A stretch of 64,000 nt of DNA from Rhodanobacter thiooxydans (GTDB lineage: Bacteria; Pseudomonadota; Gammaproteobacteria; Xanthomonadales; Rhodanobacteraceae): contig NZ_CP088923.1 in NCBI RefSeq assembly GCF_021545845.1, positions 3,100,001 through 3,164,000 of the forward strand, given 5' to 3'. The notes under the pieces are model-generated. The model had not been told where the DNA came from, ran no database searches, and saw only the letters and a program-made list of their open reading frames with translations. The stretch's first letter is position 1. Every line of letters starts with the position of its first letter. The translations under genes and the position numbers were made by a program. Shown here one piece after another: positions 15,794-25,035 of the stretch.

Positions 15794-18031
15794 ATGAACC
15801 CGCAAGCCAATTACGAACAGATCCCGCTGAAGGAATACGCCGAGCGGGCCTATCTCGATTACTCCATGTACGTGGTGCTGGACCGCGCGCTGCCGTTCGT
15901 GGGCGACGGCCTGAAGCCGGTGCAGCGGCGCATCATCTACGCGATGAGCGAGCTGGGGCTGGCCGCCACGGCGAAGCCGAAGAAGTCGGCGCGCACCATC
16001 GGCGACGTGATCGGCAAGTTCCATCCGCACGGCGATTCCTCGTGCTACGAGGCGATGGTGCTGATGGCGCAGCCGTTCTCTTACCGCTACCCGCTGGTCG
16101 ACGGCCAGGGCAACTTCGGTTCGCCGGACGACCCGAAGAGCTTCGCGGCGATGCGCTACACCGAATCCAAGCTCAGCCCGATCGCCGAGGCGCTGCTGGG
16201 CGAGCTGGGCCAGGGCACGGTGGACTGGGTGCCGAACTTCGACGGCACGCTGGAGGAACCGAGCTGGCTGCCCGCGCGCGTGCCACACGTACTGCTGAAC
16301 GGCTCGATGGGCATCGCGGTGGGCATGGCAACCGACATTCCGCCGCACAACCTGCGCGAACTGGCCGCCGCCTGCATCCGTCTGCTGGACGAGCCGGACG
16401 CCAGCGTCGCCGAGCTGTGCGAGCACGTGCGCGGCCCGGACTACCCGACCGAGGCGGAGATCATCACCCCGCGCACCGACCTGCTGGCGATGTACCAGAG
16501 CGGCGGCGGTTCGGTGCGTGCCCGCGCGGTGTACCGGCGCGAGGAAGGCAACATCGTGATCACCGCGCTGCCGCACCAGGTCAGCCCGTCGAAGATCCTC
16601 GAACAGATCGCCGCGCAGATGCGCGCGAAGAAGCTGCCGATGATCGAGGACCTGCGCGACGAGTCCGACCACGAGAATCCGACCCGCCTGGTGATCGTGC
16701 TGTGCTCGAACCGCGTGGACGCCGACGAGACCATGCAGCACCTGTTCGCCACCACCGACCTGGAAAAGAGCTTCCGCATCAACCTCAACATGATCGGCCT
16801 GGACGGCCGGCCCCAGGTGAAGGACCTGAAGAAGATCCTCACCGAATGGCTGGCGTTCCGTACCAACACGGTCACCCGTCGGCTCAACCATCGCCTGGCC
16901 AAGGTCGAGCGCCGCCTGCACCTGCTGGAAGGCCTGCGCATCGCCTACCTCAACCTCGACGAAGTGATCCGCATCGTGCGCAGCGAGGACGAACCCAGGC
17001 CAGTGCTGATGGCGCGCTTCAGGCTCAGCGAGGAGCAGACCGACTACATCCTGGAGACCCGCCTGCGCCAGCTGGCCCGCCTGGAGGAAATGAAGATCAA
17101 CGCCGAGCGCGACCAGCTCGAAGAGGAGCGCGCACGCATCAACGTGTTGCTGAAATCGCCGGCCAAGCTGAAGGGTTTGATCAAGGACGAGCTGCGCGCG
17201 GACGCGGCGAAATTCGGCGACGAGCGCCGCTCGCCGCTGGTCGAGCGCGAGGTGGCGCATGCGCTGGACGAGAGCGCGCTGGTGGCCAGCGAGCCGGTCA
17301 CCGTGGTGCTCTCGCAGAAAGGCTGGGCGCGCGCGGCGAAGGGCCACGACGTCGACGCCGATGCGCTCAACTACCGCGAGGGCGATGGCCTGCTCGCCGC
17401 GGTGAAGGCGCGCACCACGCAGCAGGTGGCGTTCATCGACTCCACCGGCCGCGCCTATTCCACGCTGGCGCACACGCTACCCTCGGCGCGCGGCAATGGC
17501 GAGCCGCTGACCGGTCGCTTCAGCCCCGCCGCGGGTGCCAGCTTCGACGCGCTGATCGCCGGCGACAACGACACCCGGCTGGTGCTCGCCACCGACTTCG
17601 GCTACGGCTTCGTCACCCGCTTCGAAGCGCTCACCGGCCGCAACAAGGCCGGCAAGCAAATCATCTCGCTCAGCGACGGCGCGAAGGTGCTGGCGCCGCA
17701 GGCCAGCGCCGACCCGGCGCGCGACCGCATCGTGGTGGTCAGCAGCGAAGGCCACCTGCTGATGTTCTCGGTGGCCGAGCTGCCGGAACTGGACAAGGGC
17801 AAAGGCAACAAGCTGATCGAGATTCCGAAGAAGCAGCTGGCGGAAGGCGAACGCGTGGCCGGCGTCGCGGTGGTCAGCGAGGGCAAGGGCGAAGTCACCA
17901 TGTACGCCGGCGCGCGCAAGCTCACCCTGAAATGGGCCGACCTGGTCGAATACGGCGGCGCCCGCGCCAGCCGCGGCGGCCTGCTGCCGCGCGGCCTGCG
18001 CCGCGTCGAGCGGATCGAGACCACCAGCTGA
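15794..18031 (+). CDS. parC: DNA topoisomerase IV subunit A
   Basis: ParC is the DNA-cleaving subunit of topoisomerase IV, which decatenates chromosomes. The 745-residue product has the breakage-reunion domain with [13 protein letters not shown] and the catalytic tyrosine Y122 in AAMRYTES. The C-terminal domain has six-bladed propeller repeats, for example [18 protein letters not shown] and [10 protein letters not shown]. The quinolone-resistance positions equivalent to E. coli S80 and E84 are unaltered (S82, E86). The product is close to the E. coli-type ParC length; GyrA proteins are longer and carry a QRRGGKG box, which is absent. parE is not in the window. Confidence 0.95.
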   Translation: MNPQANYEQIPLKEYAERAYLDYSMYVVLDRALPFVGDGLKPVQRRIIYAMSELGLAATAKPKKSARTIGDVIGKFHPHGDSSCYEAMVLMAQPFSYRYPLVDGQGNFGSPDDPKSFAAMRYTESKLSPIAEALLGELGQGTVDWVPNFDGTLEEPSWLPARVPHVLLNGSMGIAVGMATDIPPHNLRELAAACIRLLDEPDASVAELCEHVRGPDYPTEAEIITPRTDLLAMYQSGGGSVRARAVYRREEGNIVITALPHQVSPSKILEQIAAQMRAKKLPMIEDLRDESDHENPTRLVIVLCSNRVDADETMQHLFATTDLEKSFRINLNMIGLDGRPQVKDLKKILTEWLAFRTNTVTRRLNHRLAKVERRLHLLEGLRIAYLNLDEVIRIVRSEDEPRPVLMARFRLSEEQTDYILETRLRQLARLEEMKINAERDQLEEERARINVLLKSPAKLKGLIKDELRADAAKFGDERRSPLVEREVAHALDESALVASEPVTVVLSQKGWARAAKGHDVDADALNYREGDGLLAAVKARTTQQVAFIDSTGRAYSTLAHTLPSARGNGEPLTGRFSPAAGASFDALIAGDNDTRLVLATDFGYGFVTRFEALTGRNKAGKQIISLSDGAKVLAPQASADPARDRIVVVSSEGHLLMFSVAELPELDKGKGNKLIEIPKKQLAEGERVAGVAVVSEGKGEVTMYAGARKLTLKWADLVEYGGARASRGGLLPRGLRRVERIETTS

Positions 18032-18045
18032 ACCACGCACCCGTT

Positions 18046-18140
18046 GTAGGAGCCCGCTCGCGGGCGATGCTTTTGCGAATCCCGAATCCCGAATGCCGAA
18101 TCCCGGCCCTCAAAAGCATCGCCCGCGAGCGGGCTCCTAC
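18046..18140. repeat. REP-like perfect inverted repeat with GAATCCC core
   Basis: The arms GTAGGAGCCCGCTCGCGGGC..GATGCTTTT and AAAAGCATC..GCCCGCGAGCGGGCTCCTAC pair perfectly over about 29 bases. The core has four heptamers, the third altered to GAATGCC. It starts 15 bases after the parC stop, so it probably folds at the 3' end of that transcript. Confidence 0.92.
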
Positions 18141-18236
18141 GATGGAAAGGAACTTGCCGTCGTTGCGCCTTTCCAACAGGGATGTACACGCCGACGCAGC
18201 CTCGCGCGTTGGATACGTGACAGTCTCGGAGCACAC

Positions 18237-18662
18237 ATGAACATCCCACGTTTTCTTCCCGCCCTGCTGGCCGTACTGCTCGCCGCGCCGGCCGGGGCGC
18301 AGAGCACCGGCAAACCGCTGAACCTGAAACTGCCGCCCAGCAGCCTGCCTGCCGCCAGCAGCACCGCCGCAGCAACCGCCCGCGACGCCCCCGGCACGTA
18401 CTACGGCGACACCAGCGGGCGCATGGGCAACGCCGACGTCGCTGGCAGCAAGCGCCCCGACTGCGACGACTCCACCTACAACCAGCCGCAGATGCACGGC
18501 AGCGTCGGCATGGGCGTGTTCGGCGGCAACCACGTGAGCGGCAATTACCAGACCGGCACGGTGAACCTCCGCCAGGCGTTCGGCAGCTGCGACCACCCGA
18601 GCGGTGGCGTCAGCATCTCGGTCGGCGCCGGCAGCGGCCACTTCCACGATCGCGGTCATTGA
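18237..18662 (+). CDS. Secreted protein of unknown function
   Basis: A 141-residue protein with a clear signal peptide (MNIPRFLPALLAVLLAAPAGA, cleavage near residue 21). A low-complexity Ala/Ser/Pro stretch follows, then a region rich in Gly, Asp, Asn and His: GTYYGDTSGRMGNAD, RPDCDDSTYNQPQMHGSVG, and the end VGAGSGHFHDRGH. Two cysteines (in RPDCDD and GSCDH) could form a disulfide. I do not recognise the family. A shortened second copy of the same sequence lies at 19578-19748, so the toxin-antitoxin pair is bracketed by two copies. Confidence 0.7.
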   Translation: MNIPRFLPALLAVLLAAPAGAQSTGKPLNLKLPPSSLPAASSTAAATARDAPGTYYGDTSGRMGNADVAGSKRPDCDDSTYNQPQMHGSVGMGVFGGNHVSGNYQTGTVNLRQAFGSCDHPSGGVSISVGAGSGHFHDRGH

Positions 18663-18870
18663 ATGTGGTGGTAGTGGCGCGTGTACCCAGGCGGCGCTTC
18701 GACTTCGTTCGCTGGCGCGAACTACGCTCAGCGTGACCGGTGCGGGGCGGCGGGTTTTCCCCGAGCCAGCCGCAAGGCTTCATGCTGCGCCCTGTGTAAA
18801 TGGGCTCATCGCGGATCAGTGGGGGCGGATCGATCGCCACGCCCACATCGCCGCGCGCTATGCTGCCGCC

Positions 18871-19194
18871 ATGAACATCGACGCGCCCTCACTGCAGCAT
18901 CTGCAGGCCCACCGGGAGGGCCTGGCCACGCTGTGCCGCCGCCACCACGTGCGCCGACTGGCAGTGTTCGGCTCGGCGGCACGGGGCGAGGCCAAGGCCG
19001 GCAGCGATTACGACTTCCTGGTGGAGTTCGATACCTTGCCGCCGGGTGCTTACGCCACGGCTTTCTTCGGTCTGCATGAGGATTTGCAGGCGTTGCTGGG
19101 CGCGCCGGTCGAGCTGGTCGTGGAGCGCGCCATCCGCAACCCGTACTTCCGCCAGTCGGTACAAGCACAGCGCCAGGAGTTGTATGCGGCTTGA
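18871..19194 (+). CDS. mntA: MntA-type minimal nucleotidyltransferase antitoxin
   Basis: A 107-residue minimal nucleotidyltransferase. The active-site motif GSAARGEAKAGSDYDFLVEF gives G34-S35 and catalytic acids D46 and D48. In MntA/HepT systems this protein AMPylates a tyrosine of the HepT RNase and so neutralises it. The gene overlaps the downstream hepT-like reading frame by 11 bases, the usual arrangement. The antitoxin looks intact although the toxin is broken. The start at 18871 matches the usual N-terminal length. Confidence 0.85.
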   Translation: MNIDAPSLQHLQAHREGLATLCRRHHVRRLAVFGSAARGEAKAGSDYDFLVEFDTLPPGAYATAFFGLHEDLQALLGAPVELVVERAIRNPYFRQSVQAQRQELYAA

Positions 19195-19525
19195 AACCGC
19201 CAAATATCTGTACGACGTGCAGAGCGCAGCCACTGCGCTGGCCGGGTTCGTGGACGGATACGACTAGGCGGGATACCAGCGCAATGCCATGCTGCGCGCC
19301 GCCGTGGAACGCCAGTTCGAAATCATCGGCGAGGCGCTAGCCCAGCTCTCCCGCCACGATATGGCGCTGCTGGCGTAGATCGAACACCACCGCCAGATCA
19401 TCGCATTCCGCAACATACTGATCCATGGCTACGCGGAGGTCGACGATGCCCTGGTCTGGGATGTGGTGCAGTCACGACTGGAGCCGTTGCGCCGGCAGAT
19501 AGACGAGCTGCTCGCGGGTCGCTGA
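19184..19525 (+). pseudogene. hepT: HepT-like RNase toxin interrupted by two in-frame TAG codons
   Basis: The 113-codon frame reads MRLETAKYLYDVQSAATALA, then stops at TAG 19265. It resumes as GYQRNAMLRAAVERQFEIIG and stops again at TAG 19376. It then continues through IIAFRNILIHGYAEVDDALV to a TGA at 19523. The RNase motif R-x4-H-x-Y is intact in RNILIHGY. No frameshift is needed, only the two amber codons, each one base change from a sense codon. In a standard code this is a dead toxin. Both stops being amber leaves suppression as a remote alternative. Confidence 0.85.
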
Positions 19526-19577
19526 TGGCGGCGCGGGGTCACACCACAGCGCCGCCACCACAACGCCGCGCAACCCG

Positions 19578-19748
19578 CCGGGCGTCTACTACGGCGACAC
19601 CAGCGGGCGCATGGGCAACGCCGACGTCGCCGGCAGCGAGCGCCCCGACTGCGACGACTCCACCTACAACCAGCCGCAGATGTACGGCAGCGTCGGCATG
19701 GGCGCGGTCGGCGCCGGCAGCGGCCACTTCCACGACCGTGGCCACTGA
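19578..19748 (+). pseudogene. Partial duplicate of the secreted protein gene
   Basis: In frame, this reads PGVYYGDTSGRMGNADVAG, then RPDCDDSTYNQPQMYGSVGM and VGAGSGHFHDRGH with a TGA at 19746. It repeats the 18237-18662 protein but lacks the signal peptide and an internal segment of about 35 residues (VFGGNH to GVSIS). No start codon lies in this frame close upstream. It is a non-functional second copy located directly behind the HepT remnant. Confidence 0.8.
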
Positions 19749-19793
19749 CCGGGCAAAGCTATAATCACCGGATCACGCAAGGGACGCATCTCG

Positions 19794-20084
19794 ATGCACG
19801 GCGAATACAAGATGCCCGGCGGCAAGCTGGTGGTGATCGACCTTGAGCTGCGCGACGGCCGCCTTGCCGACGTGCAGCTCAGCGGCGATTTCTTCCTCGA
19901 ACCGGACGCCGCGCTGGGCGCGATCAACGGCGCGCTGACAGGCCAGCCCGAGCATGCCGACGAAGCCGCGCTTGCCGCCGCCGTGCGCGAGGCGCTCGCC
20001 GCCGACGTCATGATGTACGGCATTTCCCCGCAAGCCATCGCGGTGGCCGTGCGCCGCGCCCTGCACAAGGAATCTGCCGCATGA
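19794..20084 (+). CDS. Lipoate-protein ligase C-terminal-type subunit (LplB-like)
   Basis: A 96-residue protein equal to the small C-terminal accessory domain of lipoate-protein ligase. It reads GEYKMPGGKLVVIDLELRDG, then LSGDFFLEPDAALGAINGAL and MYGISPQAIAVAVRRAL. In Thermoplasma this domain is a separate protein (LplB) that, as I recall, is needed for lipoyl-adenylate formation. Here it directly precedes the catalytic gene, overlapping it by four bases (ATGA). The two products should work as one two-part ligase. Confidence 0.82.
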   Translation: MHGEYKMPGGKLVVIDLELRDGRLADVQLSGDFFLEPDAALGAINGALTGQPEHADEAALAAAVREALAADVMMYGISPQAIAVAVRRALHKESAA

Positions 20085-20857
20085 TACGTACCGACTGGCG
20101 CGACCACGACTGGCAGCTGATCCACACCGTACCGCAATCGCCCACCCTGCACATGGCGCTGGACGACGTGCTGACCCACGAGGTCGGCGCCGGTCGCCGC
20201 GCGCCCACCCTGCGCATCTGGGAATGGGCGTCGCCGGCGGTGGTGATCGGCCGCTTCCAGTCGCTGCGCAACGAGGTGGACGGCGCCGCGGCGCGGCGCC
20301 ACGGCATCGAGGTGGTGCGCCGGGTCTCCGGCGGCGGCGCGATGTTCATCGAACCGGGCAACACCATCACCTACTCGATCTATGCGCCGCAGTCGCTGGT
20401 CAAGGGGCTGTCGTTCCAGGAGGCCTATGCATTCCTTGACGAATGGGTGCTCGAAGCGCTTGGCGAGCTGGGCATCAAGGCGTGGTACCAGCCGCTCAAC
20501 GACATCACCTCCGAGGGCGGCAAGATCGCCGGCGCGGCCCAGGTGCACCGCGGCGGCGCGGTGCTGCACCACGTCACCATGGCCTACGACATCGACGCGG
20601 CGAAGATGCTGGACGTGCTGCGCATCGGGCGCGAAAAGCTCTCCGACAAAGGCACGCAGAGCGCCGCCAAACGCGTCGACCCGCTGCGCAGCCAGACCGG
20701 CCTGCCGCGCGAGGCGGTGATCGAACGCATGATCGCCACCTTCCGCCGTCTGCACGGCCTCACCGACGACTACCTGAGCGCCGAGGAGCTGGCCCAGGCC
20801 GAAGCGCTCGCACAAGGCAAATTCGGCAGTCCGGCGTGGCTCGCCGACGTGGCGTGA
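20081..20857 (+). CDS. lplA: Lipoate-protein ligase A, catalytic domain
   Basis: A 258-residue protein of the LplA/BPL fold that attaches lipoate to E2 and GcvH domains. Signatures are LRIWEWASPAVVIGRFQS, the lipoate-binding RRVSGGGAMFIEPGNTITYS, and NDITSEGGKIAGAAQ with the K-I-x-G-x-A-Q adenylate lysine. It lacks the C-terminal accessory domain, which is encoded by the gene overlapping upstream. The ATGA overlap indicates coupled translation. Substrate preference (lipoate or octanoate) cannot be read from the sequence. Confidence 0.88.
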   Translation: MIRTDWRDHDWQLIHTVPQSPTLHMALDDVLTHEVGAGRRAPTLRIWEWASPAVVIGRFQSLRNEVDGAAARRHGIEVVRRVSGGGAMFIEPGNTITYSIYAPQSLVKGLSFQEAYAFLDEWVLEALGELGIKAWYQPLNDITSEGGKIAGAAQVHRGGAVLHHVTMAYDIDAAKMLDVLRIGREKLSDKGTQSAAKRVDPLRSQTGLPREAVIERMIATFRRLHGLTDDYLSAEELAQAEALAQGKFGSPAWLADVA

Positions 20858-20884
20858 TCGCGGGCGACAACTCCGACGCTTCAC

Positions 20885-21373
20885 TCACAACCGGCTGTAC
20901 GACCACGACTGCATGCGGCCATCCTTGTACGGCATCACGCCATGGAACGGGCGCGGGTCCGCGTCGAACACCAGTGGCAGGAAGTGGCGGTCGCCCTCCC
21001 ACATCGGCAGTTCCATCAGGCGCACGCGCGGCACCCACTCCAGCGTGCCCTCGTGGTTGCCCTGGTACGGCTCGCCGCTGAAGCCGTCGATCAGGAAGAT
21101 GAAGCCCAGCCAGTCCTCGCCCTGCTTGCCGAAACCCGGCCAGTTCAGGGTACCGCGCAGCTGCATCGATTCGCATTCGATGCCGGCCTCCTCGCGGATC
21201 TCGCGGCGCATGCAGGCGGCGATGTCCTCGCCCGGTTCCATCTTGCCGCCGAGGCCGTTGTACTTGCCCAGGTGCAGGTCGTCCGGGCGGGCGTTGCGAT
21301 GGATCATCAGTACTTTGCCGCGGTCGGGCGACAGCACGTAGCCGAGCGTCGCCACTATCGGGGTATAGGGCAT
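20885..21373 (-). CDS. Nudix hydrolase (MutT/8-oxo-dGTP diphosphatase-like)
   Basis: A 162-residue Nudix protein. The Nudix box runs from GGKMEPGEDIAA through RREIREEAGI, with the metal-binding REEAG. The N-terminal ATLGYVLSPDRGKVLMIHRN and the tail WEGDRHFLPLVFDADPRPFH resemble 8-oxo-dGTP/8-oxo-purine diphosphatases of the MTH1-like kind. The substrate remains inferred. It is convergent with lplA and divergent from the phosphodiester glycosidase gene. Confidence 0.88.
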   Translation of the reverse strand: MPYTPIVATLGYVLSPDRGKVLMIHRNARPDDLHLGKYNGLGGKMEPGEDIAACMRREIREEAGIECESMQLRGTLNWPGFGKQGEDWLGFIFLIDGFSGEPYQGNHEGTLEWVPRVRLMELPMWEGDRHFLPLVFDADPRPFHGVMPYKDGRMQSWSYSRL

Positions 21374-21469
21374 GGGCGGGCACCGCGAAAAAGAACCATT
21401 TTAGCGGCAGCCGTCGCGTCGTGCAGGGACGGGCTTGCACCGGCACGGCCGGGCGGCGACCATTGACGG

Positions 21470-22282
21470 ATGCGCGCCTCCGTTTTCCCGTCCCGGCCAT
21501 TTCCGCTCCGACCGTCGCGGCGTGTGCTGCTGTCCCTGCTGCTTGCCGGCGTGTGCGGCTGTACCACGGGCGCGTCGGCGCTGGACAGCCGCGAGCTGGC
21601 GTTCGAAGGCCAGAACTACCGCGTGGTGCACATCAACCTGAAGCGCGAGCAGCTGAGTCTGCACTGGCGCGAGTCCGCCAGCGGCCAGCCGTTCGGCAGC
21701 ATCGAGGCGCTGCGCCAGTGGGGCGAGCAGCGTGGCCGGCGGCTGCTGTTTGCGGCAAACGCGGGCATCTACGACCACAAGTTTGCGCCGCTGGGCCTGC
21801 ACGTGGAGAACGGCAGGACCGTGGTGCCGCTGAACCTGGCGCACGGCAACCCCGCCTCCGGCAATTTCTCACTGCTGCCGAACGGCGTGTTCGTGGTGTA
21901 CCCGGACGGCGATGCCGCGGTGCGCACCAGCACCGCGTTCAAGGCCGACAGCAGGAGCGCGCAGTGGGCGACCCAGTCCGGGCCGATGCTGCTGATCGAC
22001 GGCAAGCTCAATGACCAGTTCCTCGACGACTCGTCCAGCCTGAAATGGCGCAGCGGCGTCTGCGCGAAAACCCCCACCGAGGTGGTATTTGCCGTGAGCG
22101 AGACCCCCGTGAACTTCCACGCGTTTGGACGGCTGTTCCGCGACAAGCTGGGCTGCCGCGACGCGCTGTACCTGGACGGCAGCATCTCGCAGCTGTACGT
22201 CGACGGCAAAGGCTACGCCGGGGCGCCGGCGTTCATGGTCAAGCCATACGCGGGCATCTTCGCGGTGTTTGCCAAGCCATGA
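21470..22282 (+). CDS. Phosphodiester glycosidase (NAGPA-domain) exported protein
   Basis: A 270-residue protein with an N-terminal export signal (hydrophobic residues about 19-36, then VCGC, a possible but non-canonical lipobox). The rest matches the NAGPA-like domain: LLFAANAGIYDHKFAPLGLH, SLLPNGVFVVYPDGDAAV, QSGPMLLIDGKLN, and YLDGSISQLYVDG. The family includes the enzyme that uncovers mannose-6-phosphate; bacterial members probably act on phosphodiester-linked sugars in the envelope. Its stop overlaps the acylase start (ATGA), so the two are one transcription unit. Confidence 0.83.
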   Translation: MRASVFPSRPFPLRPSRRVLLSLLLAGVCGCTTGASALDSRELAFEGQNYRVVHINLKREQLSLHWRESASGQPFGSIEALRQWGEQRGRRLLFAANAGIYDHKFAPLGLHVENGRTVVPLNLAHGNPASGNFSLLPNGVFVVYPDGDAAVRTSTAFKADSRSAQWATQSGPMLLIDGKLNDQFLDDSSSLKWRSGVCAKTPTEVVFAVSETPVNFHAFGRLFRDKLGCRDALYLDGSISQLYVDGKGYAGAPAFMVKPYAGIFAVFAKP

Positions 22283-24705
22283 CGACAACCTCAAGGAGGA
22301 AATCCCGCTGGCGCATCCTGCGTGCCCTGTCGCTGGCCTTGCTGGCGCTGCTGGCGATTGCCTTCGTCGTGCTGTGGTGGCTGCTCGCCGGCAGCCGTGC
22401 GCAGCTTGACGGCACGCGCCAGGCCGCTGGCCTGACAGCGCCGGTCAGCCTCGACCGCGACGCGCTGGGCACGGTCACCCTCGCGGGGAAAAGCCGCGCC
22501 GACCTCAGCTACGCGCTGGGCTACGTGCATGCGCAGGAGCGCTTCTTCGCGATGGACCTGATGCGTCGCGTGAGCGCCGGCGAGTTGTCCGCGCTGGTCG
22601 GGCCGGCCGCGCTGAAGGCCGATCTTGACCATCGCCGCCATCGCCTGCGCGCCGTGGCCGCGGCCGTCTACGCGCAATTGCCGCCCACGGAGCAGCACCA
22701 GCTGGATCGTTACCGCGACGGCGTCAACGCCGGCCTGGCCGACCTGCGTGTGCGGCCGTGGGAATACCTGCTGCTGGGCAGTCGGCCGCAGCCGTGGCGT
22801 TCGGAAGACAGCATGCTGTTGATCGCCGCGATGTACCTGGACTTGAACAGCGACGGCCGCAACGAACGCGAACTGCGCATGGCGCAGATGCGCGCGGTGC
22901 TGCCCGGCGCACTGGTGGATTTCCTGCTGGCGCCCGACCCTGACTGGGAGGCACCGCTGAGCGGACAGCTGTCGCACCCGCTGGTGGTTCCGGACGCTGA
23001 CGTGTTCGACCTGCATCGGCTGCCGACCGCTACGGCCTCGACCAGCCTGGCCGCCGCGCTGGCGCCGGCACTGGATGCGCCACGCGCCGGCAGCAACAAC
23101 TTCGCCGTGACCGGTACGCTCACCGGCAACGGCGCAGCGATGCTGGCGAACGACATGCACCTGGGCCTGCGCGTGCCGAACATCTGGTTCCGCACCCGCC
23201 TGCGTTATCCCGATCCCACCGCACCGGGCAGCCAGCGTGACGTCAACGGCGTCAGCCTGCCAGGCACGCCGGCGATCATTGTCGGCTCCAACGGCCAGAT
23301 CGCCTGGGGCTTCACCAACAGCTACGGCGACTGGCAGGACTGGGTACGCGTGTTGCGCGATCCGGCCGATGCTTCCCGCTACAAGGTGCCTGATGGCTGG
23401 GCCCGCGTCGAAAGCCACGACGAGCACATCCAGGTCAAGGGCCAGCCCGACACCATCCTCAAGGTCGAGGACACCCGCTGGGGTCCGATCATGGGCGCCG
23501 ACACCGACGGCACGCCACTGGCGCTGGCCTGGGTCGGCGGCCGCACGCACGGCTACAACCTCGAGCTGATGCAGCTGGAGCGCGCGCCCGACGTGGCCGC
23601 GGCACTCGAGCTGGCGCCGCGGCTCGGCATACCGCCGCAGAACCTGCTGGTGGCCGATCGCGCCGGCCACATCGGCTGGACCATCGTCGGCAACAGCATC
23701 CCGCTGCGCGCCGGCATCGATCCGCGACTGCCGTCGGACTGGTCCAGGCCCGGCAGCGGCTGGCAGGGCTGGGCCACGCCGGCGCAGTACCCGCGCATCG
23801 AGAACCCCGCCGACGGCCGGTTGTGGACGGCGAACAACCGCACCGTCGACGGCGAGGCGCTGGCCCTGCTCGGCAACGGCGGCCATGACCTCGGCGCCCG
23901 CACCCAGCAGATTCGCGACGACCTGCGTGCCCGCGCCAGCTTCACCCCCGGCACCCTGCTCGACATCCAGCTCGACGACCGTGCGCTGTTCCTCGCCCGC
24001 TGGCAGCGCCTGCTGCAGGACACCCTGGCCGACAGCCGCGACCCTTCACTGCAGCCGCTGCGCCGACTCACCGCCACATGGCACGGCCGGGCCGCCGTCG
24101 ACAGCGTCGATTACCGCCTGGTACGCGCCTTCCGCAACCAGGTCGGCGAAGCGGTGCTGGCGCCGTTCGCCGCCCGGGTGCAGCAGCGCTACGCGGATTT
24201 CAGCTGGCCCCGCGAGACCAGCGCCGAGGCGGCGGTGTGGGCCCTGGTCCATCAGCAGCCGGCGGCATGGCTCGATCCGAAATATCCGGATTGGCATGCC
24301 CTGCTCATCGACGCGGCGAAGCAGGTGGCGGACGAACTCGGCCGGCAACCCGGCGGTCTCGCTGCGCGCAGCTGGGGCGAACAAAACCGCACCGGCATCC
24401 GCCACCCGTTGTCCGCCGCGTTGCCATCGTGGCTGGGCCACTTCATCGACATGCCCGACCAGCCGATCTCCGGCGACAACAACATGCCGCACGTCGCCGC
24501 GCCCGGCTTCGGTGCCTCCGAGCACCTGGTCGTGGCTCCCGGCCAGGAGGCCCGCGGCATCCTCAACATGCCCGGCGGCCAGAGCGACCACCCACTGTCA
24601 CCGTATTTCGGCGCGGGCCACGCGGACTGGGTCGAGGGAAGGCCCACGCCACTGCTGCCAGGGCCGGAGCAGCACCGCCTGATCCTGGTGCCGATGCGCC
24701 CCTGA
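22279..24705 (+). CDS. Penicillin acylase (Ntn-hydrolase) family protein
   Basis: An 808-residue precursor of the penicillin G acylase/AHL acylase family, cut autocatalytically into alpha and beta chains. An N-terminal membrane or signal segment (about residues 12-35) is followed by the alpha part with YALGYVHAQERFFAMDLMRR. The beta-chain nucleophile is S272 in RAGSNNFAV. Later motifs are MLANDMHLGLRVPNIWF and SNGQIAWGFTNSYGDWQD. It could act on beta-lactams, acyl-homoserine lactones or other amides. Codons from about 453 to near the end are nearly identical to 33230-34265, but the final ~14 residues differ between the copies. Confidence 0.88.
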   Translation: MTTTSRRKSRWRILRALSLALLALLAIAFVVLWWLLAGSRAQLDGTRQAAGLTAPVSLDRDALGTVTLAGKSRADLSYALGYVHAQERFFAMDLMRRVSAGELSALVGPAALKADLDHRRHRLRAVAAAVYAQLPPTEQHQLDRYRDGVNAGLADLRVRPWEYLLLGSRPQPWRSEDSMLLIAAMYLDLNSDGRNERELRMAQMRAVLPGALVDFLLAPDPDWEAPLSGQLSHPLVVPDADVFDLHRLPTATASTSLAAALAPALDAPRAGSNNFAVTGTLTGNGAAMLANDMHLGLRVPNIWFRTRLRYPDPTAPGSQRDVNGVSLPGTPAIIVGSNGQIAWGFTNSYGDWQDWVRVLRDPADASRYKVPDGWARVESHDEHIQVKGQPDTILKVEDTRWGPIMGADTDGTPLALAWVGGRTHGYNLELMQLERAPDVAAALELAPRLGIPPQNLLVADRAGHIGWTIVGNSIPLRAGIDPRLPSDWSRPGSGWQGWATPAQYPRIENPADGRLWTANNRTVDGEALALLGNGGHDLGARTQQIRDDLRARASFTPGTLLDIQLDDRALFLARWQRLLQDTLADSRDPSLQPLRRLTATWHGRAAVDSVDYRLVRAFRNQVGEAVLAPFAARVQQRYADFSWPRETSAEAAVWALVHQQPAAWLDPKYPDWHALLIDAAKQVADELGRQPGGLAARSWGEQNRTGIRHPLSAALPSWLGHFIDMPDQPISGDNNMPHVAAPGFGASEHLVVAPGQEARGILNMPGGQSDHPLSPYFGAGHADWVEGRPTPLLPGPEQHRLILVPMRP
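23635..24670 (+). repeat. Direct repeat unit 1 (acylase 3' half)
   Basis: About 1.03 kb here matches 33230-34265 in the same orientation with only scattered single-base differences by eye. The match starts at CCGCAGAACCTG and fades in the last ~40 bases of the gene. The two copies enclose the 24.7-33.2 kb accessory segment and offer a substrate for homologous recombination. Confidence 0.92.
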
Positions 24706-25035
24706 TCCGCACGCAGGTCTGGAACCCGCCGCCGCAAGCGCATCGACATGCGTTCGCCCACAACACCTTCGTTTTGGCCGGGAGAGCCACTGCGTCTCCG
24801 AACAGCGCGGCAAGCAGCAGCACAATACCGACCAGACTTGTTGTCCACATCATCGTGCGCAGGTAGGGATGCCTGCCGCATAGGCCGGAACATAGGCCAG
24901 CCATGCCAAGAGGTAGAGTTGGGCGCTCAGCGCGGTCATGCCATCGTGGTGCTGCAGCGCATAACCGACCAACACGACCGCGGCGAACAGCGGAAAGGTT
25001 TTCAGGAGATTGCCCGCTGGCGCGATCGAATCATA

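Noticed and set aside
14984..17473. An 829-codon minus-strand frame
   Set aside because: It is antisense to parC and the end of TraB/GumN and shows low-complexity composition.
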